64,000 nucleotides of DNA from NCBI GenBank assembly GCA_963838845.1, contig CAWISR010000002.1:1033742-1097741 (forward strand), read 5' to 3'. The notes beneath the pieces were generated by a model. That model was not told where the DNA came from and ran no database searches. It saw only the letters and a program-made list of their open reading frames with translations. This document shows positions 9,778 to 18,512 of the stretch, piece by piece. Position 1 is the stretch's first letter. Every line of letters begins with the position of its first letter. This DNA is from CAVRXQ01 sp963838845. Its GTDB lineage: Bacteria > Actinomycetota > Acidimicrobiia > Acidimicrobiales > Bog-793. The translations under genes and the position numbers were made by a program.

Positions 9778-11343
9778 ATGAGCGAAGCGACGGCGGAGGC
9801 GACCTTCGACGCCGGGCTCGTGCCGGCGAACGCCCGCCGGCGCAACCTGATCATCGGCGCCCTGATGCTGGCGCTGCTGCTCGCGGCACTCGACCAGACG
9901 ATCGTCGCCACCGCGCTGCCGACGATCGTCGCCGATCTACACGGCGCGACGCACCTCTCCTGGGTGGTCACCGCCTACTTGTTATCGACGACGGCCTCGA
10001 CTCCGTTGTGGGGAAAGCTCGGCGACCAGTACGGCCGGAAGTTCTTCTTCCAGCTCTCGATCGTCATCTTCTTGATCGGGTCGATTCTGTCGGGCCTGAG
10101 CTCGTCGATGATCGAGCTGATCGCGTTCCGCGCGTTGCAGGGCCTCGGCGGCGGCGGGCTGTTCGTCGGCACGCAGGCGATCATCGGCGATGTCGTGCCG
10201 CCGCGTGAACGGGGCCGGTACCAGGGTGCCTTTGGCGCGGTCTTTGGTGCGGCGAGCATCATCGGTCCGTTGCTCGGCGGACTGTTCGTCGACCAGCTCT
10301 CGTGGCGATGGATCTTCTACATCAATGTGCCGGTTGGCGCGGTCGCGCTCGTCGTCATCGCGGCGAACGTTCCGAGCGCGTTGACGCGCGTCCACCACGT
10401 CATCGACTACCTCGGAACACTGCTCATCGCGCTCTGCGCGACGAGCTTCGTGCTGCTCACGAGTCTCGGTGGCACGACGTACGCCTGGGCCTCGACGCCG
10501 ATCTACCTCTTCGGGATTGTCGGTGTCCTCCTCGCCGTCGCCTGGGCCGTCGTCGAGCACCACGCAAAGGAGCCGGTGCTCCCGTTGCATCTCTTCTCGG
10601 TCCGCACCTTCGCTGTTTCCTCCGCGATGAGCTTCATCGTCGGCTTCGCGATGTTCGGCGGCATCGTCTTCTTGCCGCTGTTCCTCCAAGACGTGCGCGG
10701 ACTGACCCCGACGATCTCCGGGTTGCGATTGCTCCCACTGATGGTCGGCCTTGTCGCGACCTCGCTCGTGTCGGGGATCGCGATCTCGAGGACCGGCCGC
10801 TACCGCGCCTTCCCGATTCTCGGCTCGGTGCTCGTCACCTTCGGTTTGTTCCTGCTCTCCTTCCTTCGCATCGCCACGTCGACGCTCGTCATGTCGCTCG
10901 ACATGCTCGTGCTCGGTCTCGGGATCGGGATGTTGCTGCAGGTCCTCGTCCTCGTCGCGCAGAACGCGGTGCCCTACGGCGAACTCGGCGTCGCGACGTC
11001 GGGGATCACGTTCTTCCGCACCATCGGCGCCGCGTTTGGCACGGCGATCTTCGGCGCGATCTTCACCAACCTGTTCGACGCGAAGCTGAAGACCGCGCTG
11101 CACGGCACCAGGTTGCCGAGCGGCCTGACATCGTCGAACTTCTCGCCCGTCGCCTTGAGGGGACTCCCAGCGGTGGTGCGCACGCCGATCCTCCACTCGT
11201 ATACGAGCTCGCTTGACACGGTCTTCCTCATCGCCGTGCCGGTCGCCGGAATCGCCTTCCTCCTCAGCTGGATGCTGCCCTGGGTGCGGCTGCGCGACAC
11301 CGTCGCCACCACGACCGCGACCGCGACCGCGACCGCGGACTGA
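9778..11343 (+). CDS. DHA2-family (EmrB/QacA-type) MFS drug exporter, 14 TM
   Basis: A protein of about 521 residues starting at ATG 9778. The frame is open upstream to 9271, but that part lies opposite the CMD gene. DHA2 hallmarks are visible: LDQTIVATALPTIVADL in TM1, the motif-A loop GKLGDQYGRKFFF, and the motif-C-like GAASIIGPLLGGLF followed by SWRWIFYINVPVG. About fourteen hydrophobic helices are present. The C-terminus ends in an Ala-Thr repeat tail encoded by a run of gaccgc units. The family exports drugs or metabolites by proton antiport. The substrate is not predictable. Confidence 0.93.
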   Translation: MSEATAEATFDAGLVPANARRRNLIIGALMLALLLAALDQTIVATALPTIVADLHGATHLSWVVTAYLLSTTASTPLWGKLGDQYGRKFFFQLSIVIFLIGSILSGLSSSMIELIAFRALQGLGGGGLFVGTQAIIGDVVPPRERGRYQGAFGAVFGAASIIGPLLGGLFVDQLSWRWIFYINVPVGAVALVVIAANVPSALTRVHHVIDYLGTLLIALCATSFVLLTSLGGTTYAWASTPIYLFGIVGVLLAVAWAVVEHHAKEPVLPLHLFSVRTFAVSSAMSFIVGFAMFGGIVFLPLFLQDVRGLTPTISGLRLLPLMVGLVATSLVSGIAISRTGRYRAFPILGSVLVTFGLFLLSFLRIATSTLVMSLDMLVLGLGIGMLLQVLVLVAQNAVPYGELGVATSGITFFRTIGAAFGTAIFGAIFTNLFDAKLKTALHGTRLPSGLTSSNFSPVALRGLPAVVRTPILHSYTSSLDTVFLIAVPVAGIAFLLSWMLPWVRLRDTVATTTATATATAD

Positions 11344-11401
11344 GCGCCGTCACCGCCGCCGGCGACTTCTCCTCCAGCGAACCGACGAGGTAACAACGGT
11401 C

Positions 11402-12427
11402 GTGCGTCCATGGACCGAGGAACTCTTCGGCCGACTCGAAGAACGGGAGATCCACGCGCCGTCACTCGAGGGCAATCCCTTGGGCGACCCTGCGACGCGA
11501 CCGATCAGCATCTACCTCCCCCCCGGCTACGAGGAGTCGGCCGAGCGCTACCCCGCGATCTACGTCCTCCACGGCTTCGGCTCGTACGTAACTCGCTGGT
11601 CGAACCGACCGACGTACGTCGACCTGACGGCGAGAGAGCGGGTTGACACCGCCTTCCGCGACGGGGCACCCGGTTGCGTCGTCGTGTACGTCGACGCCTG
11701 GACCTCGGTCGGCGGGAGTCAGTACGTCGACTCGCCCGGCACGGGCCGGTACCACAGCTACCTGACGACCGACGTCATCGCCTTCGTCGACCGCCAGTAC
11801 CGCACACTGACGAGCCCCGCATCACGCGCCGTCCTCGGCCAGTCGAGCGGCGGCATCGGCGCGATCACGGCCGCGCTCTTGCGTCCGGATGTGTTCGGCG
11901 CCTTCGCGGCGCACGCGCCCGACGCCTGCTTCGACCTGACGTTGCGTGGAGATATCGCTCTCGCGCACCGTGCGCTACGCGACCTCTACGACTCGTCGTA
12001 CGACGCGTTCTTCGAGGATTTCCGGACGCGTCGTGCGATGTCACGCCCGAGCGACGCTCCGCTCACCCTCGTCTGGGCGATGGCATCGTGCTATTCGACC
12101 GATCCCGACGGCACGGTGCGGGTTCCGTTCGACCTCTCGACCGGCGAGCTCGTCAATGAGATCTGGGAGCGATGGCTGGCCTGGGACCCGATCCGCCTCG
12201 TTCCCCGCCACGAAGACGCGATCCGCGGCATGCGGGGGATCTGGCTCGACGCGGGCCGCCGCGACGAGCATCTCCTCGACGTCGCCGCGGAGTTGGTGGC
12301 GAGGGCGATCGACGACGCCGGTCCCGAGGATTTCGCCTTCGAGCTCTACGAGGGAACTCATCGCGACTATCAGCACCGCTTCGCGCTGTCGGTGCGCTAT
12401 CTGGCCGAACGGCTCCAGCGCGCCTGA
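11402..12427 (+). CDS. Esterase-D/putative esterase family hydrolase
   Basis: This protein of about 341 residues has an alpha/beta-hydrolase fold of the putative esterase (EstD/antigen 85-like) type. It has the substrate-facing ISIYLPPGYEESAERYPAIY strand, the oxyanion region YVLHGFGSY, and the nucleophile elbow GQSSGGIGA. A late His lies in YEGTHRDYQHR. There is no signal peptide, so it is probably cytoplasmic. GTG 11402 is the best start, with GAGG about 12 bases upstream. It follows the MFS exporter on the same strand after 58 bases and could be co-transcribed. It is convergent with gcvPB. Confidence 0.88.
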   Translation: MRPWTEELFGRLEEREIHAPSLEGNPLGDPATRPISIYLPPGYEESAERYPAIYVLHGFGSYVTRWSNRPTYVDLTARERVDTAFRDGAPGCVVVYVDAWTSVGGSQYVDSPGTGRYHSYLTTDVIAFVDRQYRTLTSPASRAVLGQSSGGIGAITAALLRPDVFGAFAAHAPDACFDLTLRGDIALAHRALRDLYDSSYDAFFEDFRTRRAMSRPSDAPLTLVWAMASCYSTDPDGTVRVPFDLSTGELVNEIWERWLAWDPIRLVPRHEDAIRGMRGIWLDAGRRDEHLLDVAAELVARAIDDAGPEDFAFELYEGTHRDYQHRFALSVRYLAERLQRA

Positions 12428-12447
12428 GTAATCGGAAGAACCCAGCC

Positions 12448-13986
12448 TCAGGAATCGTCGGCGCCGCGGGCGTCGAACGTGGCAATCAAGTGCCGGGCGG
12501 CGAGTGCCTCGTCGAGCCGGCGCACGGGCGTCGTCCGTGGCGCCTCGTGGGCGGGCTGTTCGCCGAAAGCGGCCGCCTGTGCGCGTGCCTCGTTCGCGAT
12601 CGCGATCAGCGCGTCGGCGAGCGCGGCGACCGTCTCGGGGCTCTCGGTCTCGGTGGGCTCGATCATCATCGCCTCCTCGACGACGAGCGGGAAGTAGATC
12701 GTCGGGGCGTGGAAGCCGAATTCCAGCAGCCGCTTCGCGACGTCGAGCGTCCGCACGCCCGTCTCGTGCTTCAGCGAGGACGACGAGACGACGCATTCGT
12801 GCATCACCGGGCGGTCGTAGGGGAAGTCGTAGACACCGCGCAGGCGCTCCCTCAGCCAGTTCGCGTTCAGTACCGACGCCTGCGCGACGCGCTTCAATCC
12901 CTCCGCGCCGTTCAGCTTGATGTACGTCCAGGCGCGCAGCAGCACGAGCGCGTTGCCGTGCCAGGAGTGGATGCGTCCGATCGAGTGCTCCGGCGTCGCG
13001 TACCCGAAGCTCTCACCGGTGCGCACGGGACGCGGACCGGGGAGCAATTCGACGAGACGCGGCGCCACCGCGACCGGGCCGGCTCCCGGTCCGCCGCCGC
13101 CGTGGGGGGTGGCGAAGGTCTTGTGCAGGTTGAGGTGGACGATGTCGAAGCCCATGTCGCCCGGGCGGACAACGCCGAGGATCGGGTTCAGGTTGGCGCC
13201 GTCGTAGTAGAGGAGCCCGCCGGCGTCGTGGACCATCTCGGCGATCTCGACGATGTCTTCTTCGAACAGGCCGAGGGTGTTCGGGTTCGTGAGCATGATT
13301 CCCGCGACGTCGGGACCGAGCTTTTCTCGCAGTTGGTCACGATCGACGAGACCGCGCGCATCGGCGCCGACCGTCGACACCGCGTACCCACCGAGCGTCA
13401 CCGACGCCGGATTTGTGCCGTGCGCGGAGTCCGGGATGATCACCCGCGTGCGTTCGTCGTTGCGCCGCGCGTGGTACGCGCGCATCAGCAGCAGGCCGGT
13501 GAGCTCGCCGGCCGCGCCGGCCGCCGGCTGCAGCGTCGCCGCCGCCATGCCGGTCACCTCGCAGAGCGCCTCCTCCAACTCGACGAGGATCTGGAGCCAC
13601 CCTTGCGACGCCGACGGCGGGGTCGCCGGGTGGACGTTACGAAAGCGCGGCAGCGCGGCGACCTCGTCGCAGGCCTTCGGGTTGTACTTCATCGTGCACG
13701 AGCCGAGCGGGTAGGCGCCGAGGTCGACCGAGTACTGCCGGTGCGAAAGCCGCGTGTAGTGCGCAACGAGGTCACGCTCGGCGACGTCGGGGAGGGCGAC
13801 GAGCTCTGGGCGCCGGTGCGCGGCGGGAATGAGCTCGTCGACGCCCCACTTCGGGATCTCGGTCGTCCGCAGCGAATAGGCGCTTCGACCCGGCGCCGAG
13901 ATCTCGAAGATCGTCGGCTCCGTCTCGCGCCCCATCAACGGCGCGGAGGCGGCGCGTCCTCCGGGGCTTCGCGTCGGGGCGCTCAT
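12448..13986 (-). CDS. gcvPB: Glycine dehydrogenase (decarboxylating) subunit 2
   Basis: This 512-residue P-protein subunit catalyses, with GcvPA, PLP-dependent glycine decarboxylation and transfer of aminomethyl to lipoyl-GcvH. The PLP Lys lies in NLHKTFATPHGGGGPGAGP. Other family marks are YPLGSCTMKYNPK near residue 95, the SAHGTNPASV strand, and YYDGANLNPILG. The start at ATG 13986 overlaps the gcvPA stop by four bases (ATGA), which points to translational coupling. The much longer frame to 14853 lies inside gcvPA. It is the last gene of the minus-strand block and is convergent with the esterase. Confidence 0.97.
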   Translation of the reverse strand: MSAPTRSPGGRAASAPLMGRETEPTIFEISAPGRSAYSLRTTEIPKWGVDELIPAAHRRPELVALPDVAERDLVAHYTRLSHRQYSVDLGAYPLGSCTMKYNPKACDEVAALPRFRNVHPATPPSASQGWLQILVELEEALCEVTGMAAATLQPAAGAAGELTGLLLMRAYHARRNDERTRVIIPDSAHGTNPASVTLGGYAVSTVGADARGLVDRDQLREKLGPDVAGIMLTNPNTLGLFEEDIVEIAEMVHDAGGLLYYDGANLNPILGVVRPGDMGFDIVHLNLHKTFATPHGGGGPGAGPVAVAPRLVELLPGPRPVRTGESFGYATPEHSIGRIHSWHGNALVLLRAWTYIKLNGAEGLKRVAQASVLNANWLRERLRGVYDFPYDRPVMHECVVSSSSLKHETGVRTLDVAKRLLEFGFHAPTIYFPLVVEEAMMIEPTETESPETVAALADALIAIANEARAQAAAFGEQPAHEAPRTTPVRRLDEALAARHLIATFDARGADDS

Positions 13987-15326
13987 CGAATCGCCTTGGA
14001 GAACGCGGCCGCGAAGCCGTCGATCTCGGACTTCGTCCGCCGCTCGGTGACGGCGACGAGCAGCGCGCCGTCGAGATCGCTGCCCTCGAAGCCCTCGCGT
14101 AAGGCGATCCCGGCGAGGTACCCCTCGTCCAAAAGCCGCTCGATGACGACCTCCGCGTCGAGTGGCGTACGGATCGCGAATTCGCGCACGAACGGTGCTC
14201 GTGCGGCCGGTTCGACACCGTCGATCGCGACGAGCGACTCGTGGCAATACCGCGTTCCCCGCGCGGAGTTCAGCGCGACCTCGCGCAGGCCGTCCGTGCC
14301 GAGCCAGCCGAGTTGGATCGCGGCGGTCACCGCCATCAAGGTCTGGTTCGTGCAGACATTCGACGACGCCTTCTCGCGGCGGATGTCCTGTTCCCTCGCA
14401 CGCAGCGTCGTGACATAGGCGCGCCGCCCGTCGACGTCTACCGTCTCGCCGACGAGCCGGCCGGGAAGCCGCCGCACGTGACTCTGCTTGCAGGAAAAGA
14501 GCCCGAGGTACGGACCGCCGAATCCGAGCGGGCTGCCGAGCGCCTGACCCTCGCCGACGACGACGTCGGCACCGTGCGCGCCGGGGCTCAAGACGAGCGA
14601 CGCGACGATCGGGTCCTGAGAGACGATCAACAGGGCGCCGGTGCGGCGCGCAGCAGCCGCCGCCGCGTCGAGATCCTCGAGCACGCCGAGGTAGTTCGGG
14701 TAGCCGACGACGACCGCGCCGGCGGGCTCGTCGGAGACGGCGCCGAAGTCGGTCATCCCGTCGCGCAACGCAACGATCTCGACGTCGTGGCGGGTGCCCT
14801 TGGCGAACGTCCGCAGCACCGCGAGCCAACGCGGGTTCACGCCCTGCGAGCACACGACGCGCTGGTTGTCCGTCTGCGCGACGGCGAGGTTCGCCGCCTC
14901 GACGAGCGCCGCGGCGCCGTCATAGAGCGAGGCGTTGGCGATCTCGAGGCCGGCGAGGCGGGAGACCATCGTCTGGTACTCAAAAAGCGCCTGCAGCACG
15001 CCCTGGGCCACCTCCGGCTGGTACGGCGTGTAGGCGGTGACGAACTCCGAGCGGCCGGCGAGGGCGCGCACGACGGCCGGGACCTCGTGGTCGTAGGCGC
15101 CGCCGCCGGCGAAGCACACCGCGCCGGCGCCGGCCGCCGCGTTTCTCGCGCCGATCACGGCGAGCGTCTCGACCACGTCGGCCTCGCTCATCGCAGCGGG
15201 CAGGTCGAGTCCGGCGTGGCGGATCGCGGCGGGCACGACGGCGTACAGCTCGTCGAGGCCGGAGAGCCCGAGGAAGCCGAGCATCGCCGCCACGTCGGCG
15301 TCGGTGTGGGGGACGAAACCGGCCAT
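13983..15326 (-). CDS. gcvPA: Glycine dehydrogenase (decarboxylating) subunit 1
   Basis: This 447-residue N-terminal half of the split P-protein pairs with GcvPB. Typical stretches include FAGGGAYDHEVPAVV, TAYTPYQPEVAQGVLQALFE, the NASLYDGAAALVEAANLA region, LGFGGPYLGLF, and REQDIRREKASSNVCTNQ. ATG 15326 was chosen over the GTG two codons upstream because AGGAAGG stands five bases before it. It overlaps gcvPB by four bases and follows gcvT by 19 bases. A split P-protein is usual in many non-mycobacterial lineages, while the otherwise similar mycobacterial locus has a single gcvB. Confidence 0.97.
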   Translation of the reverse strand: MAGFVPHTDADVAAMLGFLGLSGLDELYAVVPAAIRHAGLDLPAAMSEADVVETLAVIGARNAAAGAGAVCFAGGGAYDHEVPAVVRALAGRSEFVTAYTPYQPEVAQGVLQALFEYQTMVSRLAGLEIANASLYDGAAALVEAANLAVAQTDNQRVVCSQGVNPRWLAVLRTFAKGTRHDVEIVALRDGMTDFGAVSDEPAGAVVVGYPNYLGVLEDLDAAAAAARRTGALLIVSQDPIVASLVLSPGAHGADVVVGEGQALGSPLGFGGPYLGLFSCKQSHVRRLPGRLVGETVDVDGRRAYVTTLRAREQDIRREKASSNVCTNQTLMAVTAAIQLGWLGTDGLREVALNSARGTRYCHESLVAIDGVEPAARAPFVREFAIRTPLDAEVVIERLLDEGYLAGIALREGFEGSDLDGALLVAVTERRTKSEIDGFAAAFSKAIR

Positions 15327-15345
15327 CAACACCTTCCTAGCGCGA

Positions 15346-16404
15346 TCACCGGACCATCCCGGTGAGCTTCTGGAACGGCGGCTTCACGACCTCGGACGGC
15401 TCGGTTGCGCCCCGGACGTCGATCTCGACCGCGGCGCCCTGTTCGATCGCCGGCGGCAAGAACGCGAGCGCGATGCCCCGCGCCAGAACCGGGGAGTAGT
15501 TCCCGGAGGTGACGACGCCCTCTCCGAGGTCGCTCCGGCAGCGATCGCCGGCGCGCGGCGGACGGCGGCTGTGGGCGAGGAGGCCCCGCAGCCGACGCGC
15601 GACGCCGCGGGCGCGCTCGGCCTCGAGCGCCGTCTTGCCGCGGAACTCCGCCTTGTCCCAGCCGACGACCCAGGAGAGCCCCGCCTGCAGCGGCGTGATC
15701 CCCGGACCGAGCTCGTGACCGTGCAACGGCAGACCGGCCTCGAGGCGCAAGGTGTCGCGGGCGCCGAGGCCGGCCGGGATGGCGCCGGCGGCGAGCACCG
15801 CCTCGAAGAACTCCCCCGCCGCCTCGGCGGGCACGGCACACTCCACCCCGTCTTCGCCGGTGTAGCCCGTCCCGGCGACGGTGCACGGCGCTCCGGCGAA
15901 CGAGAAGGAGGCAACGTGGAAGTGACCGACTTGCGCGGCGGCGGGATCGACCTTGGCGAGTGTCGCCCGAGCCTCGGGACCTTGGATCGCGATCACCGCG
16001 CGACCACTCGTCGTGTCCTCGCCGCCGATCGCTTCGCGCACGCGGCTCGTATTCGACGCGTTCGGCATCACATCGAACACGCCGTCCGCGAGCCACCAGA
16101 TGATGCAGTCGTCGAGCACCGACGCCTCGTCGTCGAGCAGGTGTGTGTACTGCGCGCGTCCAGGCTCGACCTTGCGGAGATCGTTCGTGAACGCCGCCTG
16201 CAACGCGTCGAACGCCTGCCGTCCCTCGACGCGCACCGTGCCCAGGTGACTGACGTCGAAAGCCACGGCGGCACGCCGACAGGCGAGGTGCTCGGCAATC
16301 GTCCCCGTCGGATACTGCAGCGGCATCTCCCAGCCGCCGAACTCGACGAGCTTGGCGCCAAGTGCTTCGTGCTCGCGCCGAAGCGGGCTCTGTTTTAGGT
16401 CGGT
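15346..16404 (-). CDS. gcvT: Aminomethyltransferase (glycine cleavage T-protein); start codon unresolved
   Basis: The T-protein releases ammonia and transfers the C1 unit from aminomethyl-GcvH to tetrahydrofolate. Similarity begins at about 16400 (TDLKQSPLRREHEALGAKLV) and continues through EFGGWEMPLQYPTGTI, the folate-site GTGYTGEDGVE, and LRLEAGLPLHGHELG. No ATG, GTG or TTG occurs in frame between the conserved N-terminus and a position well inside the upstream gene. The first canonical start is the ATG at 16326, which would remove about 25 conserved residues. The frame stays open much further upstream, but there it is only Arg/Pro-rich shadow. Either an unusual start such as AUA, coupling to the upstream stop at 16416, or an indel must be involved. 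Confidence 0.92.
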   Translation of the reverse strand, partial: TDLKQSPLRREHEALGAKLVEFGGWEMPLQYPTGTIAEHLACRRAAVAFDVSHLGTVRVEGRQAFDALQAAFTNDLRKVEPGRAQYTHLLDDEASVLDDCIIWWLADGVFDVMPNASNTSRVREAIGGEDTTSGRAVIAIQGPEARATLAKVDPAAAQVGHFHVASFSFAGAPCTVAGTGYTGEDGVECAVPAEAAGEFFEAVLAAGAIPAGLGARDTLRLEAGLPLHGHELGPGITPLQAGLSWVVGWDKAEFRGKTALEAERARGVARRLRGLLAHSRRPPRAGDRCRSDLGEGVVTSGNYSPVLARGIALAFLPPAIEQGAAVEIDVRGATEPSEVVKPPFQKLTGMVR

Positions 16405-16415
16405 GCGGGCAGCGC

Positions 16416-16790
16416 TTATCCGGCCATGGTAGACGGGGGGCGCGCAGATCGGGCGGGCTCGAAGCCGCCGATCAGCGCCTTCAGCTCCAAGCTCGCGCAG
16501 TCTCGGCGGTAGAGGATGCGGATGTTCAGCTCGGGGTGCAGCTCGCAGAGACGGCGCAGCTTCGCGTTCTTTTTCGTCACGAGCCGCTGGCGCAACGTCG
16601 TCAGCTCCAAGAACAGATCGTGCTCGGGAAGGTAGAAGTCGGGGCGGAACCCCGAGACCGGTCGGCCCTCGGCGTCCCAGTCGAGTGTGAACTCGACGGG
16701 CTCGTACTCCCAGGCGATGCCGTAGAAGTCGAGCATCTCGGCCAAGAGACGCTCCGACGCGTGCGCGAAGCGCACCGGGCGGGAGCGCAC
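16416..16790 (-). CDS. Small PD-(D/E)XK-like nuclease-fold protein
   Basis: This 124-residue protein has the layout of very small PD-(D/E)XK nuclease-like proteins. An early helix with Glu (ERLLAEMLDFYGIAWEYEP) is followed by GFRPDFYLPEHDLFLELTT, where Asp and the E-x-T/K-like strand would form the metal site, then a basic helix (RLVTKKNAKLRRL). No HNH or other catalytic motif is present. The start GTG 16790 is 14 bases past the stop of the MerR gene, and its own stop lies directly before gcvT, so it is part of the operon. Its role is unknown. Similar small ORFs with this motif are common in Actinobacteria as hypothetical proteins. Confidence 0.75.
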   Translation of the reverse strand: MRSRPVRFAHASERLLAEMLDFYGIAWEYEPVEFTLDWDAEGRPVSGFRPDFYLPEHDLFLELTTLRQRLVTKKNAKLRRLCELHPELNIRILYRRDCASLELKALIGGFEPARSARPPSTMAG

Positions 16791-16804
16791 CGGGCGTTCG
16801 ATGA

Positions 16805-17302
16805 CTACCGCGACCCTTGCACGCTCGTCGGGCCGCGCCGCGAGCCCGGCGTCTCCCCTTCGGTGGGGGCGTCCTCACGCGCCTCGTCGATCACGTGGAT
16901 CGCGGCGTCGACCTCACCGACGACCCCAGCCAGCGGCACGATGTTGAAGACACCCTGGCCGCCTTTCAAAAGGTCGATGATCTCTTCGCCGGATCGGGTG
17001 AGCACGGTCCCCTCGGCACCGATGACGAGGTTTGCCGTCGCCAGGTCGCCACCGGACTCGCGTACGCACTCGATCGCCCGCCGGGTGTGCTGGAGGTTCA
17101 CGCCGGCGTCCAAGAGGCGCTTGATGACCTTCAGTTCCAAGACGTCCCGGTAGGAGTAGAGGCGCTGGGTGCCCGACCCCTTCGCGTCGGCGAGCGACGG
17201 CCGCAGGAGCCCAGTCCGCGCCCAGTAGTCGAGCTGGCGGTACGTGATGCCGACGATCTTGCAGACCCTCGGGCCCCGGTACCCAGCTTCCTCGTTCGCC
17301 AT
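16805..17302 (-). CDS. MerR-family regulator (Rv1830-like)
   Basis: A regulator of about 165 residues. I chose ATG 17302 (MANEEAGYRGPRV) because GAGGAGG lies four bases upstream. The N-terminal winged helix is typical of MerR: GPRVCKIVGITYRQLDYWAR, then the wing GSGTQRLYSYRDVLELKVIK and the start of the dimer helix. The C-terminal part has no metal-binding Cys pattern. Position between the DUF151 gene and gcv genes matches mycobacterial Rv1830, which lies next to the DUF151 gene and close to gcvB. A role in controlling the downstream gcv genes is plausible but only inferred. Confidence 0.93.
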   Translation of the reverse strand: MANEEAGYRGPRVCKIVGITYRQLDYWARTGLLRPSLADAKGSGTQRLYSYRDVLELKVIKRLLDAGVNLQHTRRAIECVRESGGDLATANLVIGAEGTVLTRSGEEIIDLLKGGQGVFNIVPLAGVVGEVDAAIHVIDEAREDAPTEGETPGSRRGPTSVQGSR

Positions 17303-17416
17303 CCGGCCTCCTCGGCGACCCGCCCGCAGCCCGATCACAGGCGCGTAACTACGCGGGTGTGATGAGGCTACGGCGGCGGAGACGGGCGGTCAACGACCGA
17401 CCCGCATCAGCCGAGG

Positions 17417-17908
17417 TCAGGGAGTGAAATCCTCGGGACGGACGTGGTCGAGGAACTCCCGGAACTCGCCGACGAGCTCTTCTGGCGACTCCTCGTCCTC
17501 GTCGTCGCCCTCGTCCAAGACGATGCCGGCCTGGTCCATCAGCTCGTCGCTGACGTAGAGCGGCGAATGCGTGCGGGCGGCGAGCGCGATCGCGTCCGAA
17601 GGGCGGGAGGACAACTCGACCGTGCGGCCCTGGTAGTCGAGGTGGATCTCGGCGAAGTACGTCGCGTCTCGCACCTCGGTGACAACGACGCGCTCGACGT
17701 GCGCGCCGAGCGCCTCGCAGAGATCCTTCATGAGGTCGTGGGTCATCGGGCGCTGCACTTCGACGCCTTGCAGCGCGAACGCGATCGCCGTCGCCTCCGG
17801 CGCACCGATGAAGATCGGCAGCGAGCGGTCGCCTTCGAGTTCTTGCAGCAGCACCACCGGCGTGTTCGACTGCCTGTCGACCCGCACGGCCGTCAGGATC
17901 ACCTCCAT
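17417..17908 (-). CDS. Bifunctional nuclease (DUF151) family protein
   Basis: A 163-residue protein from ATG 17908 with the complete DUF151/BFN domain: MEVILTAVRVDRQSNTPVVL, then LPIFIGAPEATAIAFALQG, PMTHDLMKDLCEALGAHVERV, and the conserved SSRPSDAIALAARTHSPLYV. The C-terminus is acidic (DEGDDEDEESPEEL) with a short terminal helix. Plant members have RNase and DNase activity, but the bacterial role is not settled. It stands between hpt (10 bases) and the MerR gene, as Rv1829 does between the two MerR genes in mycobacteria. A TTG two codons upstream is an alternative start. Confidence 0.95.
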   Translation of the reverse strand: MEVILTAVRVDRQSNTPVVLLQELEGDRSLPIFIGAPEATAIAFALQGVEVQRPMTHDLMKDLCEALGAHVERVVVTEVRDATYFAEIHLDYQGRTVELSSRPSDAIALAARTHSPLYVSDELMDQAGIVLDEGDDEDEESPEELVGEFREFLDHVRPEDFTP

Positions 17909-17918
17909 CAGGCTCAAA

Positions 17919-18512
17919 TTAGCCCCGGTCGGGCTCAACAGGAACGGCGGTTTTCTCTCCGTAGAGTGCCCGCTCGACGCCCGCACGGTCGGCGGCGAGC
18001 GCGCCGGGATCGACGGGCACGATCGCGCGCACGTTGCGATACCGCTCGGCGTAATCCAGGCCATAGCCGACGAGGAAGTCGTCGTCGACCGGTAGCCCCA
18101 AATAGTGCAACGGGACGGGGATGATCCGGCGCCCCGGTCGATCCAAAAGCGCGCAGACCTCGACGGTGCGCGCCCCGCGAGCGCGCACGAGATCGACGAC
18201 GTACCCGATCGAAAGCCCCGTGTCGATGATGTCGGCGACGATGACGACGTCCTTCCCCGTGACGTCGTGGCTCAGATCCTTCAAGACGCGAACGCGGCGC
18301 TCCCCCGGCGTGTACGACGACAGCGCGAAGAAGTCGACCTCGCAAGGCACGCTGAGCGCCCGGATCAGATCAGCGCAGAAAAAGACGCTCCCTTTCAGCA
18401 AACCCACGAGCATCACGCCATCTGCGTGGTCGGCGTCGATCTCGCCGGCGAGTCGATCAACGATTCGCGCGATCTCCTCGGCCGACAGCAGGGCCGTCGG
18501 CCGCGTGCTCAT
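17919..18512 (-). CDS. hpt: Hypoxanthine phosphoribosyltransferase
   Basis: This 197-residue purine salvage enzyme makes IMP or GMP from hypoxanthine or guanine and PRPP. The PRPP-binding loop is VVIVADIIDTGLSIGYV (Asp-Ile-Ile-Asp-Thr-Gly). Other family marks are MLVGLLKGSVFFCADLIRAL and the aromatic base-stacking region DDFLVGYGLDYAERYRN. Its ATG overlaps the stop of the upstream MerR gene by four bases, so it is translationally coupled to it. The mycobacterial version of this block has no hpt at this place, which makes its insertion between the Rv1828-like and Rv1829-like genes a lineage-specific feature. Confidence 0.96.
   Translation of the reverse strand: MSTRPTALLSAEEIARIVDRLAGEIDADHADGVMLVGLLKGSVFFCADLIRALSVPCEVDFFALSSYTPGERRVRVLKDLSHDVTGKDVVIVADIIDTGLSIGYVVDLVRARGARTVEVCALLDRPGRRIIPVPLHYLGLPVDDDFLVGYGLDYAERYRNVRAIVPVDPGALAADRAGVERALYGEKTAVPVEPDRG

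Noticed and set aside
9982..11196. 404-residue minus-strand frame inside the MFS gene
   Set aside because: It is a highly charged Arg/Glu/Asp shadow of a GC-rich coding frame.
11310..11343. Short tandem repeat of gaccgc units
   Set aside because: It encodes the Ala-Thr tail of the MFS protein and is too short to be a CRISPR or regulatory repeat.
12172..14418. 748-residue plus-strand frame opposite gcvPA/gcvPB
   Set aside because: Arg/Val/Asp-rich antisense shadow; the minus strand encodes both P-protein subunits with clear motifs.
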